Of a stretch of DNA of 64,000 nucleotides, positions 45,131-54,478 are shown in pieces. The notes beneath the pieces were generated by a model. That model was not told the DNA's origin. It worked only from the letters and a program-made list of their open reading frames with translations, and did not search any database. Every line of letters starts with the position of its first letter. Within the stretch, counting starts at the first letter, position 1. Source of the stretch: Nereida sp024640765 (lineage in GTDB: Bacteria; Pseudomonadota; Alphaproteobacteria; Rhodobacterales; Rhodobacteraceae); assembly GCA_024640765.1 (NCBI GenBank), contig JAHEEK010000004.1, positions 62,001-126,000 of the forward strand. Direction: 5' to 3'. Position numbers and translations under genes: made by a program.

Positions 45131-46066
45131 ATGGCCCTTTTGAACTTTGGACGCAAAGAAGCGTCGGCACCCGCCCCCGTCAATCCGGTTCTAGAAAGTT
45201 TCCTTGAAGACTACTCAATTGAGGTCATGCCGCGGACGGCTGAGAAAATCGAAGATTTTCGCGCTTTGTTACCGAAAAAAACACGGGTTTATGTCGCGCA
45301 TATTGAAGGCACGCCCATCGAGGATATGGTTGCCACCGCCGCGCGTCTGAACGGCCAAGGTTTTGATGTCATGCCGCATTTTCCTGCGCGCATCATCAAA
45401 GATACCGCCACGCTCAAAGATTGGATCGCGCGGTACCAAGGTGAAGCGAATGTGGACCAAGCGCTTTTGCTTGCCGGCGGGGTCACCACACCGCACGGCG
45501 ATTTTGACAGCTCGATGCAGCTTCTTGAGACAGGTGCATTTGGCAAGGCTGGCTTTAAACGCCTTCACGTCGCGGGCCACCCTGAGGGCAACAAGGACAT
45601 TGATCCTGACGGCAGCATGAAGAACGTCACACAAGCCCTTGAATGGAAGCAGAAGTTTGCTGAAAGCTCTGACGCTGAGATGGCTCTTGCCACGCAGTTC
45701 TGCTTTGAAGCAAAGCCTGTGATCGCATGGGCAAATGATCTGGCTGAGGCTGGCATCAACATCCCGATCCACATTGGCGTGGCGGGGCCTGCAAAACTTC
45801 AGACACTGATCAAATTCTCTATCGCCTGCGGTGTGGGCGCGTCTTTGCGGGTGCTTCAAAAGCGGGCCAAAGACGTAACCAAGCTGCTGCTGCCGTTTGA
45901 GCCAACAGAATTTCTGACTGAACTGGCCGAACACAAAGCCGCAAACCCGAATTTCAACATCACACACGTCCACTTCTTCCCGCTGGGTGGCATCAAAACA
46001 AACGCAACATGGGTCACCGAAAACGGTGGCGCAGCTGGCACACCTGCCCTTAACGCACAGGACTAA
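45131..46066 (+). CDS. methylenetetrahydrofolate reductase family protein
   Basis: This 311-aa MetF-fold flavoprotein reduces 5,10-methylene-THF to 5-methyl-THF. A TIM-barrel signature is visible in FDVMPHFPARIIKDTATLKD, ALLLAGGVTTPHGDFDS, HVAGHPEGNKDIDPDG and ATQFCFEAKPVIAWANDL. It is the divergent alphaproteobacterial type rather than E. coli MetF. The stop is followed after 2 bp by the methyltransferase gene, so its product can pass straight to that enzyme. Confidence 0.86.
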   Translation: MALLNFGRKEASAPAPVNPVLESFLEDYSIEVMPRTAEKIEDFRALLPKKTRVYVAHIEGTPIEDMVATAARLNGQGFDVMPHFPARIIKDTATLKDWIARYQGEANVDQALLLAGGVTTPHGDFDSSMQLLETGAFGKAGFKRLHVAGHPEGNKDIDPDGSMKNVTQALEWKQKFAESSDAEMALATQFCFEAKPVIAWANDLAEAGINIPIHIGVAGPAKLQTLIKFSIACGVGASLRVLQKRAKDVTKLLLPFEPTEFLTELAEHKAANPNFNITHVHFFPLGGIKTNATWVTENGGAAGTPALNAQD

Positions 46067-46068
46067 AA

Positions 46069-47139
46069 ATGACCCGTACAGTAATTGAATCAAAGACCAA
46101 GACAGCGATTATCGGGTTTGACGAGCCGTTTTGCGTGATCGGTGAGCGCATCAATCCAACGGGTCGTAAAAAGCTGGCTGAGGAATTGGAGGCGGGTGAT
46201 TTTTCACGCGTTGAGGCCGACGCAATCGCGCAGGTTGCTGCGGGTGCCGATATCCTCGATATTAACTCTGGTGCAGTTTTCACCAACAAAATGGCCGAAG
46301 ATCCCCGCTATGCGGACAACAACTTTGTCGAACCCCCTTTGATGCGCGAAATGGTTGAGCGCGTTCAGGCAATCGTCGACGTGCCGCTATGTATCGACAG
46401 CTCTGTTCCCGGTGCGCTTGAAAATGGTCTTGCTGCTGCTGAAGGTCGGCCTCTGCTGAACTCGGTCACGGGTGAGGAAGAACGGCTGGAACTGGTCTTG
46501 CCGCTCGTCAAGAAATACAACGTGCCAGTGGTCGCTATTTCGAACGATGACACTGGGATCTCCGAGGACCCCGATGTGCGTTTTGCGGTTGCCAAGAAAA
46601 TCGTTGAGCGTGCCGCTGATTTCGGCATCCCTGCCCATGACATTGTTGTTGACCCACTCGTGATGCCCGTTGGTGCGATGGGCACTGCCGGTCTGCAGGT
46701 TTTCACTCTCGTGCGCCGTTTACGCGATGAGCTTGGCGTCAACACGACTTGCGGTGCATCTAACGTAAGTTTCGGCCTTCCAAATCGTCACGGCATCAAC
46801 AACGCGTTCCTGCCAATGGCAATGACTGCTGGCATGACCTCTGCAATCATGAACCCGATCGCTCTTCCAATTGGGCCTATCAAAATTTCAGAGCGTAAGG
46901 AAAAGCTGCTCGAAGCAGGTGTGATTATCCCAGATGATATGGACGATGAAACTTTCGTTAAACTCATGGGTATGGGCAGTACTTTGGCACGCCCCGGCAA
47001 GGAGATGGAGGCCATTCGCGCCGCAAACTTCTTGATGGATCATGACCCGTCTGGCGCTGCATGGATCAATTTTAACAAAGATCCAGATGCCGCCCCGGCT
47101 GGTGGGCGTGCAGGTGGACGCCGTCGCCGCCGCGGCTAA
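46069..47139 (+). CDS. methyltetrahydrofolate:corrinoid methyltransferase (pterin-binding)
   Basis: This 356-aa pterin-binding-domain enzyme moves methyl from methyl-THF to a cobalamin protein. Key motifs are CVIGERINPTGRKKLAEEL, AAGADILDINSG, VPLCIDSSVPGALENGLAA, VTGEEERLELVLPL and GASNVSFGLPNRHGINNAFL. It has no homocysteine, B12 or reactivation domain, so it equals only the folate module of MetH. The C-terminus is an unusual GGRAGGRRRRRG tail, echoed in the next protein. In Phaeobacter and Dinoroseobacter such stand-alone modules are part of a split methionine synthase. Confidence 0.87.
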   Translation: MTRTVIESKTKTAIIGFDEPFCVIGERINPTGRKKLAEELEAGDFSRVEADAIAQVAAGADILDINSGAVFTNKMAEDPRYADNNFVEPPLMREMVERVQAIVDVPLCIDSSVPGALENGLAAAEGRPLLNSVTGEEERLELVLPLVKKYNVPVVAISNDDTGISEDPDVRFAVAKKIVERAADFGIPAHDIVVDPLVMPVGAMGTAGLQVFTLVRRLRDELGVNTTCGASNVSFGLPNRHGINNAFLPMAMTAGMTSAIMNPIALPIGPIKISERKEKLLEAGVIIPDDMDDETFVKLMGMGSTLARPGKEMEAIRAANFLMDHDPSGAAWINFNKDPDAAPAGGRAGGRRRRRG

Positions 47140-47189
47140 GCTTAAGTCTCAATGATTGGGTTAATCACTACGATTTCGAGGAACACATA

Positions 47190-49226
47190 ATGTCTGATCC
47201 ACTCGTTATTTTCACGCCATCAGGTAAGCGCGGCACGTTTCCCGTGGGCACGCCGATCCTGACCGCCGCGCGTCAATTGGGAGTGGACCTCGACTCAGTC
47301 TGTGGCGGGCGTGGGATTTGCTCGAAATGTCAGATCACGCCTTCATTTGGTGATTTTCCCAAGCACGGCGTGACCGTCCATCAAGACGCACTTTCGGAAT
47401 GGAACAGCGTTGAACAGCGCTATGATGACAAGCGCGGCTTGGCCGAGGGACGGCGTCTTGGCTGTCAGGCGACTGTTCAAGGCGACATAGTCATCGACGT
47501 ACCTGCGACTTCACAAGTGCACAAACAAGTTGTTCGTAAAGAGGCATCGACCCGTCCCATTATTCTTGATCCTGCAACACGGCTCTATCTGGTCAGCGTC
47601 GATGAGCCGGATATGCATGAACCTACGGGTGATCTTGAGCGACTAAAGCGCGCTCTATCAAATCAATGGAATATCAATGACGTAGAGGCCGATCTTAAAG
47701 TTCTACATCAACTTCAAAAAAGTCTGCGCAAAGGCGATTGGACCGTCACAGTCGCACTGCACCGCCCCGATCACGGCCCCCAGCGTGTGTTTGATGTTTG
47801 GCCCGACTTCTTCGAGGGCCCTCTTTACGGTCTTGCAATCGATCTTGGCTCCACCACCATCGCGGCACATCTGTGTGACCTGACAACCGGCGATGTTCTT
47901 ACTTCTGCAGGCCTGATGAACCCACAAATCCGCTTTGGCGAAGACCTGATGTCGCGGGTGTCCTATGTGATGATGAACCCCGGCGGTGATGTTGAGATGA
48001 CGAACGCCGTGCGTGCCGCAATCAACGAGTTGACGGAAACTCTTGCCACCCAAGGCGACATTGACCCCAAACACATCGTCGAAACAGTATTCGTTTGTAA
48101 CCCTGTGATGCACCACCTACTCCTTGGCATTGATCCGGTTGAGCTTGGGCAAGCCCCTTTTGCCTTGGCCACTTCAGAAGCTCTTGAGTTGCCAGCATCA
48201 GATCTTGACCTGACGGCAATGCACCGATCAGCGCGCGTGTTCATCTTGCCCTGCATCGCGGGACACGTCGGCGCTGACGCAGCGGCGGTCGCGCTTTCGG
48301 AAGCGCCAGATCAGTCAGACGAGTTGACCTTGGTCGTCGATGTTGGAACCAACGCAGAGATCCTGCTTGGCAACAAAGAAAAAGTACTCGCCTGTTCATC
48401 ACCCACGGGTCCGGCTTTTGAAGGCGCGCAAATTTCAAGCGGCCAACGCGCAGCACCGGGTGCGATTGAACGTATAGAAATTGACCCTGCTACAAAAGAG
48501 CCACGCTTCCGTATCATCGGTTCTGATCTATGGTCCGACGATCCAGATTTTACCAACCAAACAGCCGCGACAGGCATCACGGGTATTTGCGGCTCTGGCA
48601 TCATCGAAGCCGTTGCGGAAATGCGCATGGCGGGCCTTCTTGACCCCTCAGGATTGATTGGCTCGGCGGAACAAACAGGCACGGACAGGTGTATCGTCGA
48701 TGGTCGCACACATAGCTATGTGTTGTACGACGGCAGCGCCCATGACGGCCCCGTAATCACTGTAACCCAAGGTGATATTCGCGCGATCCAGCTCGCCAAA
48801 TCGGCGCTTTATGCAGGTGCGCGGCTTTTAATGGACCAAATGGGCGTTGAGACAGTTGACCGCATAACTCTTGCGGGCGCTTTTGGTGCCCACATTAGCC
48901 CCAAACACGCGATGGTCCTTGGTATGATCCCTGACGCAGCACTGGATAAAGTGACCTCTGCGGGTAACGCTGCGGGCCATGGTGCGCGCATTGCGCTTTG
49001 CAACCGTCAGTCCCGAATTGACATCAGCAAAACCGTCCGCGAGATCGAGAAAGTTGAAACTGCGATTGAGCCAAAGTTCCAAGAGCACTTTGTAAACGCC
49101 AACGCCATCCCCCATAAAACAGACCCCTTCCCGACCCTGCGCAGTATTACCAATCTACCTGATGTCAGCTTCAATCAAGGGTCTGGCGGCGGATCAGGTG
49201 GCAGAAGACGACGGCGCTCGTCGTAG
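47190..49226 (+). CDS. RamA-like corrinoid-activating protein (2Fe-2S + DUF4445/ASKHA)
   Basis: This 678-aa protein reductively restores Co(I) in corrinoid proteins using ATP. The N-terminal ferredoxin-like domain has cysteines at about 38, 44, 47 and 92 (DSVCGGRGICSKCQITPS, RRLGCQATV). A linker follows, then an ASKHA ATPase from about 210: YGLAIDLGSTTIAAHLCDL, LTLVVDVGTNAEILLGNK, TGITGICGSGIIEAVAEM and ITLAGAFGAHISPKHAMVLG. The C-terminus ends GSGGGSGGRRRRRSS, like its neighbour. Together with the folate methyltransferase it forms a corrinoid methylation and reactivation unit. The corrinoid protein itself is not encoded in this window. Confidence 0.87.
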   Translation: MSDPLVIFTPSGKRGTFPVGTPILTAARQLGVDLDSVCGGRGICSKCQITPSFGDFPKHGVTVHQDALSEWNSVEQRYDDKRGLAEGRRLGCQATVQGDIVIDVPATSQVHKQVVRKEASTRPIILDPATRLYLVSVDEPDMHEPTGDLERLKRALSNQWNINDVEADLKVLHQLQKSLRKGDWTVTVALHRPDHGPQRVFDVWPDFFEGPLYGLAIDLGSTTIAAHLCDLTTGDVLTSAGLMNPQIRFGEDLMSRVSYVMMNPGGDVEMTNAVRAAINELTETLATQGDIDPKHIVETVFVCNPVMHHLLLGIDPVELGQAPFALATSEALELPASDLDLTAMHRSARVFILPCIAGHVGADAAAVALSEAPDQSDELTLVVDVGTNAEILLGNKEKVLACSSPTGPAFEGAQISSGQRAAPGAIERIEIDPATKEPRFRIIGSDLWSDDPDFTNQTAATGITGICGSGIIEAVAEMRMAGLLDPSGLIGSAEQTGTDRCIVDGRTHSYVLYDGSAHDGPVITVTQGDIRAIQLAKSALYAGARLLMDQMGVETVDRITLAGAFGAHISPKHAMVLGMIPDAALDKVTSAGNAAGHGARIALCNRQSRIDISKTVREIEKVETAIEPKFQEHFVNANAIPHKTDPFPTLRSITNLPDVSFNQGSGGGSGGRRRRRSS

Positions 49227-49344
49227 ACGTCGATGCCCGAAGGCTGCGCGGCCAAAACGGCAAATACAGGACAGCGTTAACGGGCTGGAATAATATCAGG
49301 CGATCACGCATGGTACTCGGACATAAATAACCACCGGTGACCCT

Positions 49345-49830
49345 GTGACGCTTCCTTTCCTTACTCCGCTCAACACCACACAACTACGCTCTGTGGGCAT
49401 TCCCGAGCCTTGGGCCTTCGGGGTGGCGGATAAAGTCCGCTTTGGCGAGTTAGATGCGCTCGGACACGTAAACAACGTGGCCTATATGAGCTGGTTTGAG
49501 GTCGTCCGAATTCATTATTTTCGCAACTATGGCTTGTCAGACTACAAAAGCGCGGACCGTCCCAGATTGGTACTGGCTAACGCCAATGTGACCTACAAAG
49601 CCGAAATGCATTTAGGGCAAGACTATATCGCTACTGCACGGACCGCACAGTTTGGAAACACCAGCTTCACGATGGAGTATGCGGTCCATGGCGACGCGCT
49701 ACACGCCACCGGAAGTGCCGTTATTGTTCAGCTTAATCAAGACGGTACGAAGCGTGCGCTAACTGAGGCCCTTAAAGAACAGATGGCCCGCTTAGACAGT
49801 GCAACATCGCGTCAGCCACGCAACGAATAG
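49345..49830 (+). CDS. acyl-CoA thioesterase family protein (4HBT hotdog fold)
   Basis: A 161-aa hotdog protein with VRFGELDALGHVNNVAYMSW, the YbgC/FadM-type active-site Asp and His-Asn-Asn motif, and ARTAQFGNTSFTMEYAVHGD. The start is a GTG at 49345 with only a weak ribosome site. It probably hydrolyses acyl-CoA, chain length unknown. The 3' end overlaps the convergent pgi by 19 bp and no terminator separates them. Confidence 0.84.
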   Translation: MTLPFLTPLNTTQLRSVGIPEPWAFGVADKVRFGELDALGHVNNVAYMSWFEVVRIHYFRNYGLSDYKSADRPRLVLANANVTYKAEMHLGQDYIATARTAQFGNTSFTMEYAVHGDALHATGSAVIVQLNQDGTKRALTEALKEQMARLDSATSRQPRNE

Positions 49831-51416
49831 ACGTATTCAACAAGACCGCGGGTGGAGCTGTCTTTGTTATCAGCTGATTGATTGCCTTCAACAACTGGCG
49901 TCAGACTGACAGCAAGCTCCTTACCAAGTTCGACCCCCCATTGATCGTAAGAGTTGATGCCAAGGATCACACCTTCGACAAAAACGCGGTGCTCATAAAG
50001 TGCGACCAGCTGTCCCAGAACAAACGGTGTAAGCTTAGGGTAAATCAGTGTCGTAGACGGCTTGTTGCCCTCGAAAACACGGTGCGCAGCTTGGCGCCCA
50101 AGTTCAGCACCTTCGAAGCCTTTCGCTGCCATCAGCCCACGCGCAACATCGATTGAACGGCCTGTCATCAGCGCTTCGGATTGCGCCAAACAGTTCGCCA
50201 AAAGTAGCGTATGGTGCTCGGCCAGATGGTCTTCATGACCTTGGGCAGCCACAATAAATTCGCACGGGACAACAGTGCGACCCTGGTGGATCAACTGGTA
50301 GAAAGCATGTTGTCCGTTTGTGCCGGGCTCACCCCAAACAACAGGGCCCGTAACAGTTTCAACAGCGCTACCATCCATGGCAACTGACTTACCGTTACTC
50401 TCCATTTCAAGCTGTTGAAGGTAAGCTGGCAAGCGGCTTAGACGTTGATCATAGGGCAAAACGGCCCGTGTCGGAAAGCCCATACCTTGGTGGTGCCAAA
50501 GGCCAATAAGTGCTAACATGACAGGCATATTCTCAGCAAGGTCTGCTGTTTGGAAATGAACATCCATGTCCTGCGCACCGCGCAAGAACTCTTCAAACGC
50601 ATCGGGACCAACAGCCAACATCAAAGACAGGCCAATCGGACCCCACATAGAATAGCGCCCGCCCACCCAATCTTCAAAACCGAAAACACGCTCGGAAGAA
50701 ATACCAAAAGCGGCGGTTTTTTCGGCTGCTGTCGACACGGCCACAAATTGCGCGGCAGGATCGCGGACAACTGTCTCCATCCATTTGCGGACGGTTATCG
50801 CATTTGTCATTGTTTCGATGGTTGTGAACGTTTTTGACGCAACAATAACAAGTGTCGTTTCAGGATTGAGAAGCGCAAGTTTATCCGCAGCATCAGCACC
50901 ATCTACATTTGAGATAAAATGCGTACGCGGCCCATTGTGATAAGGCGCAAGAGCAAGCGTTGCCATCGCTGGTCCAAGGTCTGAGCCTCCAATTCCAATG
51001 TTCACCACATCCGTGATGGCGCCGCCCTGTCCTTTAAAAACACCGGATCGGACATCATCGGCAAACTGTTGCATCCGCTTAAGCGTTGCCGTGATCTCGG
51101 ACATGACATCATCCCCGTCCACCTTAACAGCGCCGCCATCAAGATTACGAAGGGCCGTATGGAGCACAGCACGCCCCTCAGTTTCGTTAATTTTTTCACC
51201 AGAAAACATGGCGCTACGGCGTGTAGGCACATCTTTCGCCATATCGAAAAGCATGTCCAAATCGGCGGCTTTCAGATGTGTTTTGGAATAGTCAAAAAGC
51301 AAATCGCCATGTTTGATAGAGAAGTCCTCAAACCGGCTATCTTGCTGGCACAGCTCAAGAATTGAATTTGCGCGCGCCGCATCGGCACGTTGTTTCAGAT
51401 CATTCCACATGGGCAT
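49812..51416 (-). CDS. pgi: glucose-6-phosphate isomerase
   Basis: Interconverts glucose 6-phosphate and fructose 6-phosphate. The 534-aa protein has NIGIGGSDLGPAMATLAL, FISNVDGADA, VIVASKTFTTIETMTNA, WVGGRYSMWGPIGLSLML, the catalytic Glu region GEPGTNGQHAFYQLIHQG and NSYDQWGVELGKELA. It is slightly shorter than E. coli Pgi. It is the last gene of zwf-pgl-pgi, 9 bp after pgl. Confidence 0.96.
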   Translation of the reverse strand: MPMWNDLKQRADAARANSILELCQQDSRFEDFSIKHGDLLFDYSKTHLKAADLDMLFDMAKDVPTRRSAMFSGEKINETEGRAVLHTALRNLDGGAVKVDGDDVMSEITATLKRMQQFADDVRSGVFKGQGGAITDVVNIGIGGSDLGPAMATLALAPYHNGPRTHFISNVDGADAADKLALLNPETTLVIVASKTFTTIETMTNAITVRKWMETVVRDPAAQFVAVSTAAEKTAAFGISSERVFGFEDWVGGRYSMWGPIGLSLMLAVGPDAFEEFLRGAQDMDVHFQTADLAENMPVMLALIGLWHHQGMGFPTRAVLPYDQRLSRLPAYLQQLEMESNGKSVAMDGSAVETVTGPVVWGEPGTNGQHAFYQLIHQGRTVVPCEFIVAAQGHEDHLAEHHTLLLANCLAQSEALMTGRSIDVARGLMAAKGFEGAELGRQAAHRVFEGNKPSTTLIYPKLTPFVLGQLVALYEHRVFVEGVILGINSYDQWGVELGKELAVSLTPVVEGNQSADNKDSSTRGLVEYVYSLRG

Positions 51417-51425
51417 CAGCCTTTC

Positions 51426-52103
51426 TTAAGCAGCACCCGTCCAATGGACAGTTGCATCGTTCAAAACAAGGTTAATCGGCGCGGCTTCAATCAGCTTGCC
51501 TGCAGCATTATCAAGTGCGGTGCGCTTTTCGGCGCCCTTGATAACAACATGCGTATGAAGCGCTGACTTTAGTACCGGTCCACTCAATGAAACACGCGGT
51601 TCAGTGGCACCACCACCGCGAATAGGCACGACCGGCGCGGCATTGTCATCAAGTGCGGCATCAAGACCGTCAGCGTGCGGGAACAGGCTCGCGGTGTGCA
51701 TATCTGCCCCCATCCCCAACAGCAGGACCGAGACTGGCAGAGACGCTCCAATCGTATCGTTCACTTTGGCAAGACCAACTTCTGGTGTCTCATCGCCCAT
51801 AAAAAACGGGATGAATTGTGCCGCGGACGCCTGTCCCACAAGAAGCCGCTCACGGAGAAGCTTTGTGTTGGAGCGGTCAGATGTCTCAGGCACCCACCGC
51901 TCGTCACTAAGCATCACGCGGACACGCGACCAGTCAAGTTTAACACCACACAATATGTCAAAGACAGGCCCAGGCGTTGTACCGCCAGGAACCGCTAAAG
52001 TAGCGGTGTCATGGGTCAGCAGAACCTCTTCGAGATCACCGGCGATCCGATCCGCCAGCGCCATCATCATCAATTCTTCGTCCGCGTATTCGAGAAAATT
52101 CAT
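51426..52103 (-). CDS. pgl: 6-phosphogluconolactonase
   Basis: Hydrolyses 6-phosphogluconolactone. The 225-aa DevB/SOL-type protein has LAVPGGTTPGPVFDIL, VMLSDERWVPETSDRSNTKL, LLLGMGADMHTASLFPHADG and a C-terminal GAEKRTALDNA. It lies 3 bp downstream of zwf and 9 bp upstream of pgi, so the oxidative hexose-phosphate steps are co-expressed. Confidence 0.95.
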   Translation of the reverse strand: MNFLEYADEELMMMALADRIAGDLEEVLLTHDTATLAVPGGTTPGPVFDILCGVKLDWSRVRVMLSDERWVPETSDRSNTKLLRERLLVGQASAAQFIPFFMGDETPEVGLAKVNDTIGASLPVSVLLLGMGADMHTASLFPHADGLDAALDDNAAPVVPIRGGGATEPRVSLSGPVLKSALHTHVVIKGAEKRTALDNAAGKLIEAAPINLVLNDATVHWTGAA

Positions 52104-52106
52104 GAT

Positions 52107-53561
52107 TTAACCCTTAATATCGCGCCAGCGGCGACCATCACGGTGCATCAACATCAGCGCATCTTCTGGCCCGTTTGAGCCGATATCATATGGTTTGGGC
52201 ACATCGGAACGGGCCTGCCATTTTTCAATTAGAGGATCAGTCCAACTCCAAGCAGCTTCCACTTCGTCACCACGCATGAAGAGCGTTTGGTTGCCACGGA
52301 TCACGTCCATAATCAGCCGCTCGTACGCGTCCGGCACATCATCAGCTTCTGGTCCAAGCGCGTCTGCAAAAGTCATATCAAGAGGCACATCAACCAGCCG
52401 CATACCACCTGGGCCAGGCTCTTTGATCGTGACATCAAGGGTCATGCCCTCGTTGGGCTGCAACTGGATCGACAGTTCGTTATGGTGCTGCCCACCTTCG
52501 GCCCCGAAAATACTATAGGGCGGATCTTTGAAGACCACAGTAATCTCGGAAGACCGCGCCTTCATCCGCTTACCGGTCCGAAGATAAAACGGCGTGCCAG
52601 CCCATCGCCAATTAGACAACTGCAGCTTTAGGGCGATAAAGCTTTCCGCAAAACTTCTTTCGTTTTCAACATCTTGCCGATAGGAGTTCATGTCACCATG
52701 AGCGCTATATTGACCACGAACAATATGGTGGGTCTCTACATCATCAAGTGCACGTATGACTTTCAGTTTTTCATCGCGAACCGCATCAGGATCAAACTTT
52801 GACGGCGGCTCCATCGCAATGAGGCAGAGCAATTGCATCAAGTGGTTCTGCACCATATCGCGCATCGCACCAGATTTATCATAGTAGCCCCCGCGCCCGC
52901 CAACGCCTACAGTTTCGGCAACAGTGATCTGAATATGATCAACGTACTGGCTGTTCCAAAGCGGCTCAAACAAGATGTTGCCAAAACGGACAGCCATCAG
53001 GTTTTGAACAGTTTCTTTGCCAAGGTAATGGTCAATACGGTAAATCTGGCTTTCGTCAAAATGCTTAGCCAAATCATGGTTCAGCGCGCGCGCCGTCTGA
53101 AGATCACGACCAAAAGGTTTCTCAACGACAATGCGAGAGGCCGCATCGGCCAGACCAAAACTGGTTAACCGCTCTGCGATATCGGCAAAAAGACCGGGCC
53201 CTACGGACAGATAGAACGCCCGAACCACACCACTGCGCATTTGCGCCGCAAGTTCTTTCCACCCACCGTCGCCACGTGCGTCGGTCGTCACATAGTGCAG
53301 TTGTAGCAAAAAATCGGGAAGTTCAGGGCGTGATGAAAGACCATCTCCGCCGAATTCTATAATTGCATCGCGGACAAGTGTCCGAAAGCCATCGCTATCC
53401 ATTTCTGAGCGCGCAGCACCAATGATACGGGCGTCTGCGGGCATCTGTCCTGCACAAAAACGGCGGAAAAGACCCGGTAAAATCTTCCGGCGTGCAAGGT
53501 CCCCTGTCGCGCCAAAAATTACCAAATCAAAATCATCTACGGGTATGACGCGGCTGACCAT
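52107..53561 (-). CDS. zwf: glucose-6-phosphate 1-dehydrogenase
   Basis: First enzyme of the oxidative pentose phosphate and Entner-Doudoroff routes. The 484-aa protein has the NADP fold FDLVIFGATGDLARRKILPG, the active-site peptide IYRIDHYLGKETVQNLMAVR and EKPFGRDLQTA. The ATG at 53561 is preceded by AAAGGAG with 10-nt spacing; a TTG two codons earlier is also possible but would sit too close to the ribosome site. It heads zwf-pgl-pgi. Edd and Eda are not in the window. Confidence 0.96.
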   Translation of the reverse strand: MVSRVIPVDDFDLVIFGATGDLARRKILPGLFRRFCAGQMPADARIIGAARSEMDSDGFRTLVRDAIIEFGGDGLSSRPELPDFLLQLHYVTTDARGDGGWKELAAQMRSGVVRAFYLSVGPGLFADIAERLTSFGLADAASRIVVEKPFGRDLQTARALNHDLAKHFDESQIYRIDHYLGKETVQNLMAVRFGNILFEPLWNSQYVDHIQITVAETVGVGGRGGYYDKSGAMRDMVQNHLMQLLCLIAMEPPSKFDPDAVRDEKLKVIRALDDVETHHIVRGQYSAHGDMNSYRQDVENERSFAESFIALKLQLSNWRWAGTPFYLRTGKRMKARSSEITVVFKDPPYSIFGAEGGQHHNELSIQLQPNEGMTLDVTIKEPGPGGMRLVDVPLDMTFADALGPEADDVPDAYERLIMDVIRGNQTLFMRGDEVEAAWSWTDPLIEKWQARSDVPKPYDIGSNGPEDALMLMHRDGRRWRDIKG

Positions 53562-53642
53562 GGGCAAACTTCTCCTTTGAACGCTATGTTAGCGCTAAAC
53601 TTGAGCCCCTGTTACGATCAAATCCAAAGACTGTCCAGCGTC

Positions 53643-54227
53643 TCAGGCTTCCAGTTCGGCGTCCCAGTAGAGAAAATCCATCCAGCTTTTATGCAAATGG
53701 TTCGGTGGAAACTTTCGCCCCATGTTCCGAAGTTGCTCTGATTCAGGTCGGCGCGGCGGTTTGCGAAGGCTCATCCCCAACTGTTTGAGCGAGCGCGATC
53801 CTTTCTTCAGGTTACACGGGCTGCATGCTGCGACCACATTCGTCCAGCTTGTAATCCCGCCATCGGCGCGCGGCACCACGTGATCAAAAGTCAGATCCCC
53901 TTTTGAGCCACAGTACTGACAGGTGAATTCATCGCGCAGAAACAGATTAAACCGCGTGAAAGCAACACGCTTTTGCGGCCTCACATAGTCTTTCAAAACC
54001 ACCACAGAGGGGATTTTGATTTTCGTCGAGGGCGAGCTGACGTAGTCATCATATTCCGCAACGATATCAACCCGCTCAAGCCACGCGGCCTTGATGGCAT
54101 CCTGCCACGGCCAGAGTGAAAGCGGATAATAGCTAAGCGGGCGATAATCAGCGTTCAGCACTAGGGCTGGATTATGCCGTAAGTTATTGGGTTCCCGTAC
54201 AAAACTGGTCCTGAACTCGGGTTCCAT
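53643..54227 (-). CDS. HNH endonuclease family protein
   Basis: A 194-aa protein with an HNH module at its centre: TCQYCGSKGDLTFDHVVPRA, then NVVAACSPCNLKKGSRSL. The two CxxC pairs should bind structural zinc and the DHV motif supplies the catalytic His. It is a widespread single-copy alphaproteobacterial protein; its DNA target and role are unknown. The ATG at 54227 is chosen because GGAGGT lies 9 bp upstream. In-frame ATG and TTG codons further up have no such site. Confidence 0.87.
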   Translation of the reverse strand: MEPEFRTSFVREPNNLRHNPALVLNADYRPLSYYPLSLWPWQDAIKAAWLERVDIVAEYDDYVSSPSTKIKIPSVVVLKDYVRPQKRVAFTRFNLFLRDEFTCQYCGSKGDLTFDHVVPRADGGITSWTNVVAACSPCNLKKGSRSLKQLGMSLRKPPRRPESEQLRNMGRKFPPNHLHKSWMDFLYWDAELEA

Positions 54228-54442
54228 TGGGTCGTGACCTCCGCATAGGTTTTCCATCGCCCAAAACGGGCAAGTCCGAAACACATGCGGGTGCAAGGTC
54301 CCGTCCTAAGCAGGACTATATATGGCGCTGGGCATCTGGCAAGCCTCTAGATAGGCTCTGAATGTCGCAGGTCATAGTGGCCCCTCGAGAAACGAAGAAA
54401 GCCGCCCCGCGCGGATGCTAAACAAACACGCAGGACGGCTTT

Positions 54443-54462
54443 TGGCGGACATCTGTCCGCCA
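54443..54462. repeat. perfect palindrome GGCGGACA-N2-TGTCCGCC
   Basis: Nine-base arms (TGGCGGACA / TGTCCGCCA) flank a TC centre in the 251-bp gap downstream of yceI. No T tract follows on either strand, so a terminator role is uncertain. The same core, GGAC-N4-GTCC, recurs at several other places in the window. Confidence 0.6.
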
Positions 54463-54478
54463 CTGTTTTCAGGCTAAA

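Noticed and set aside
45269..46093. Minus-strand open frame (274 codons) across the MTHFR gene
   Set aside because: Antisense to a well-supported reductase; Cys-rich translation without family features.
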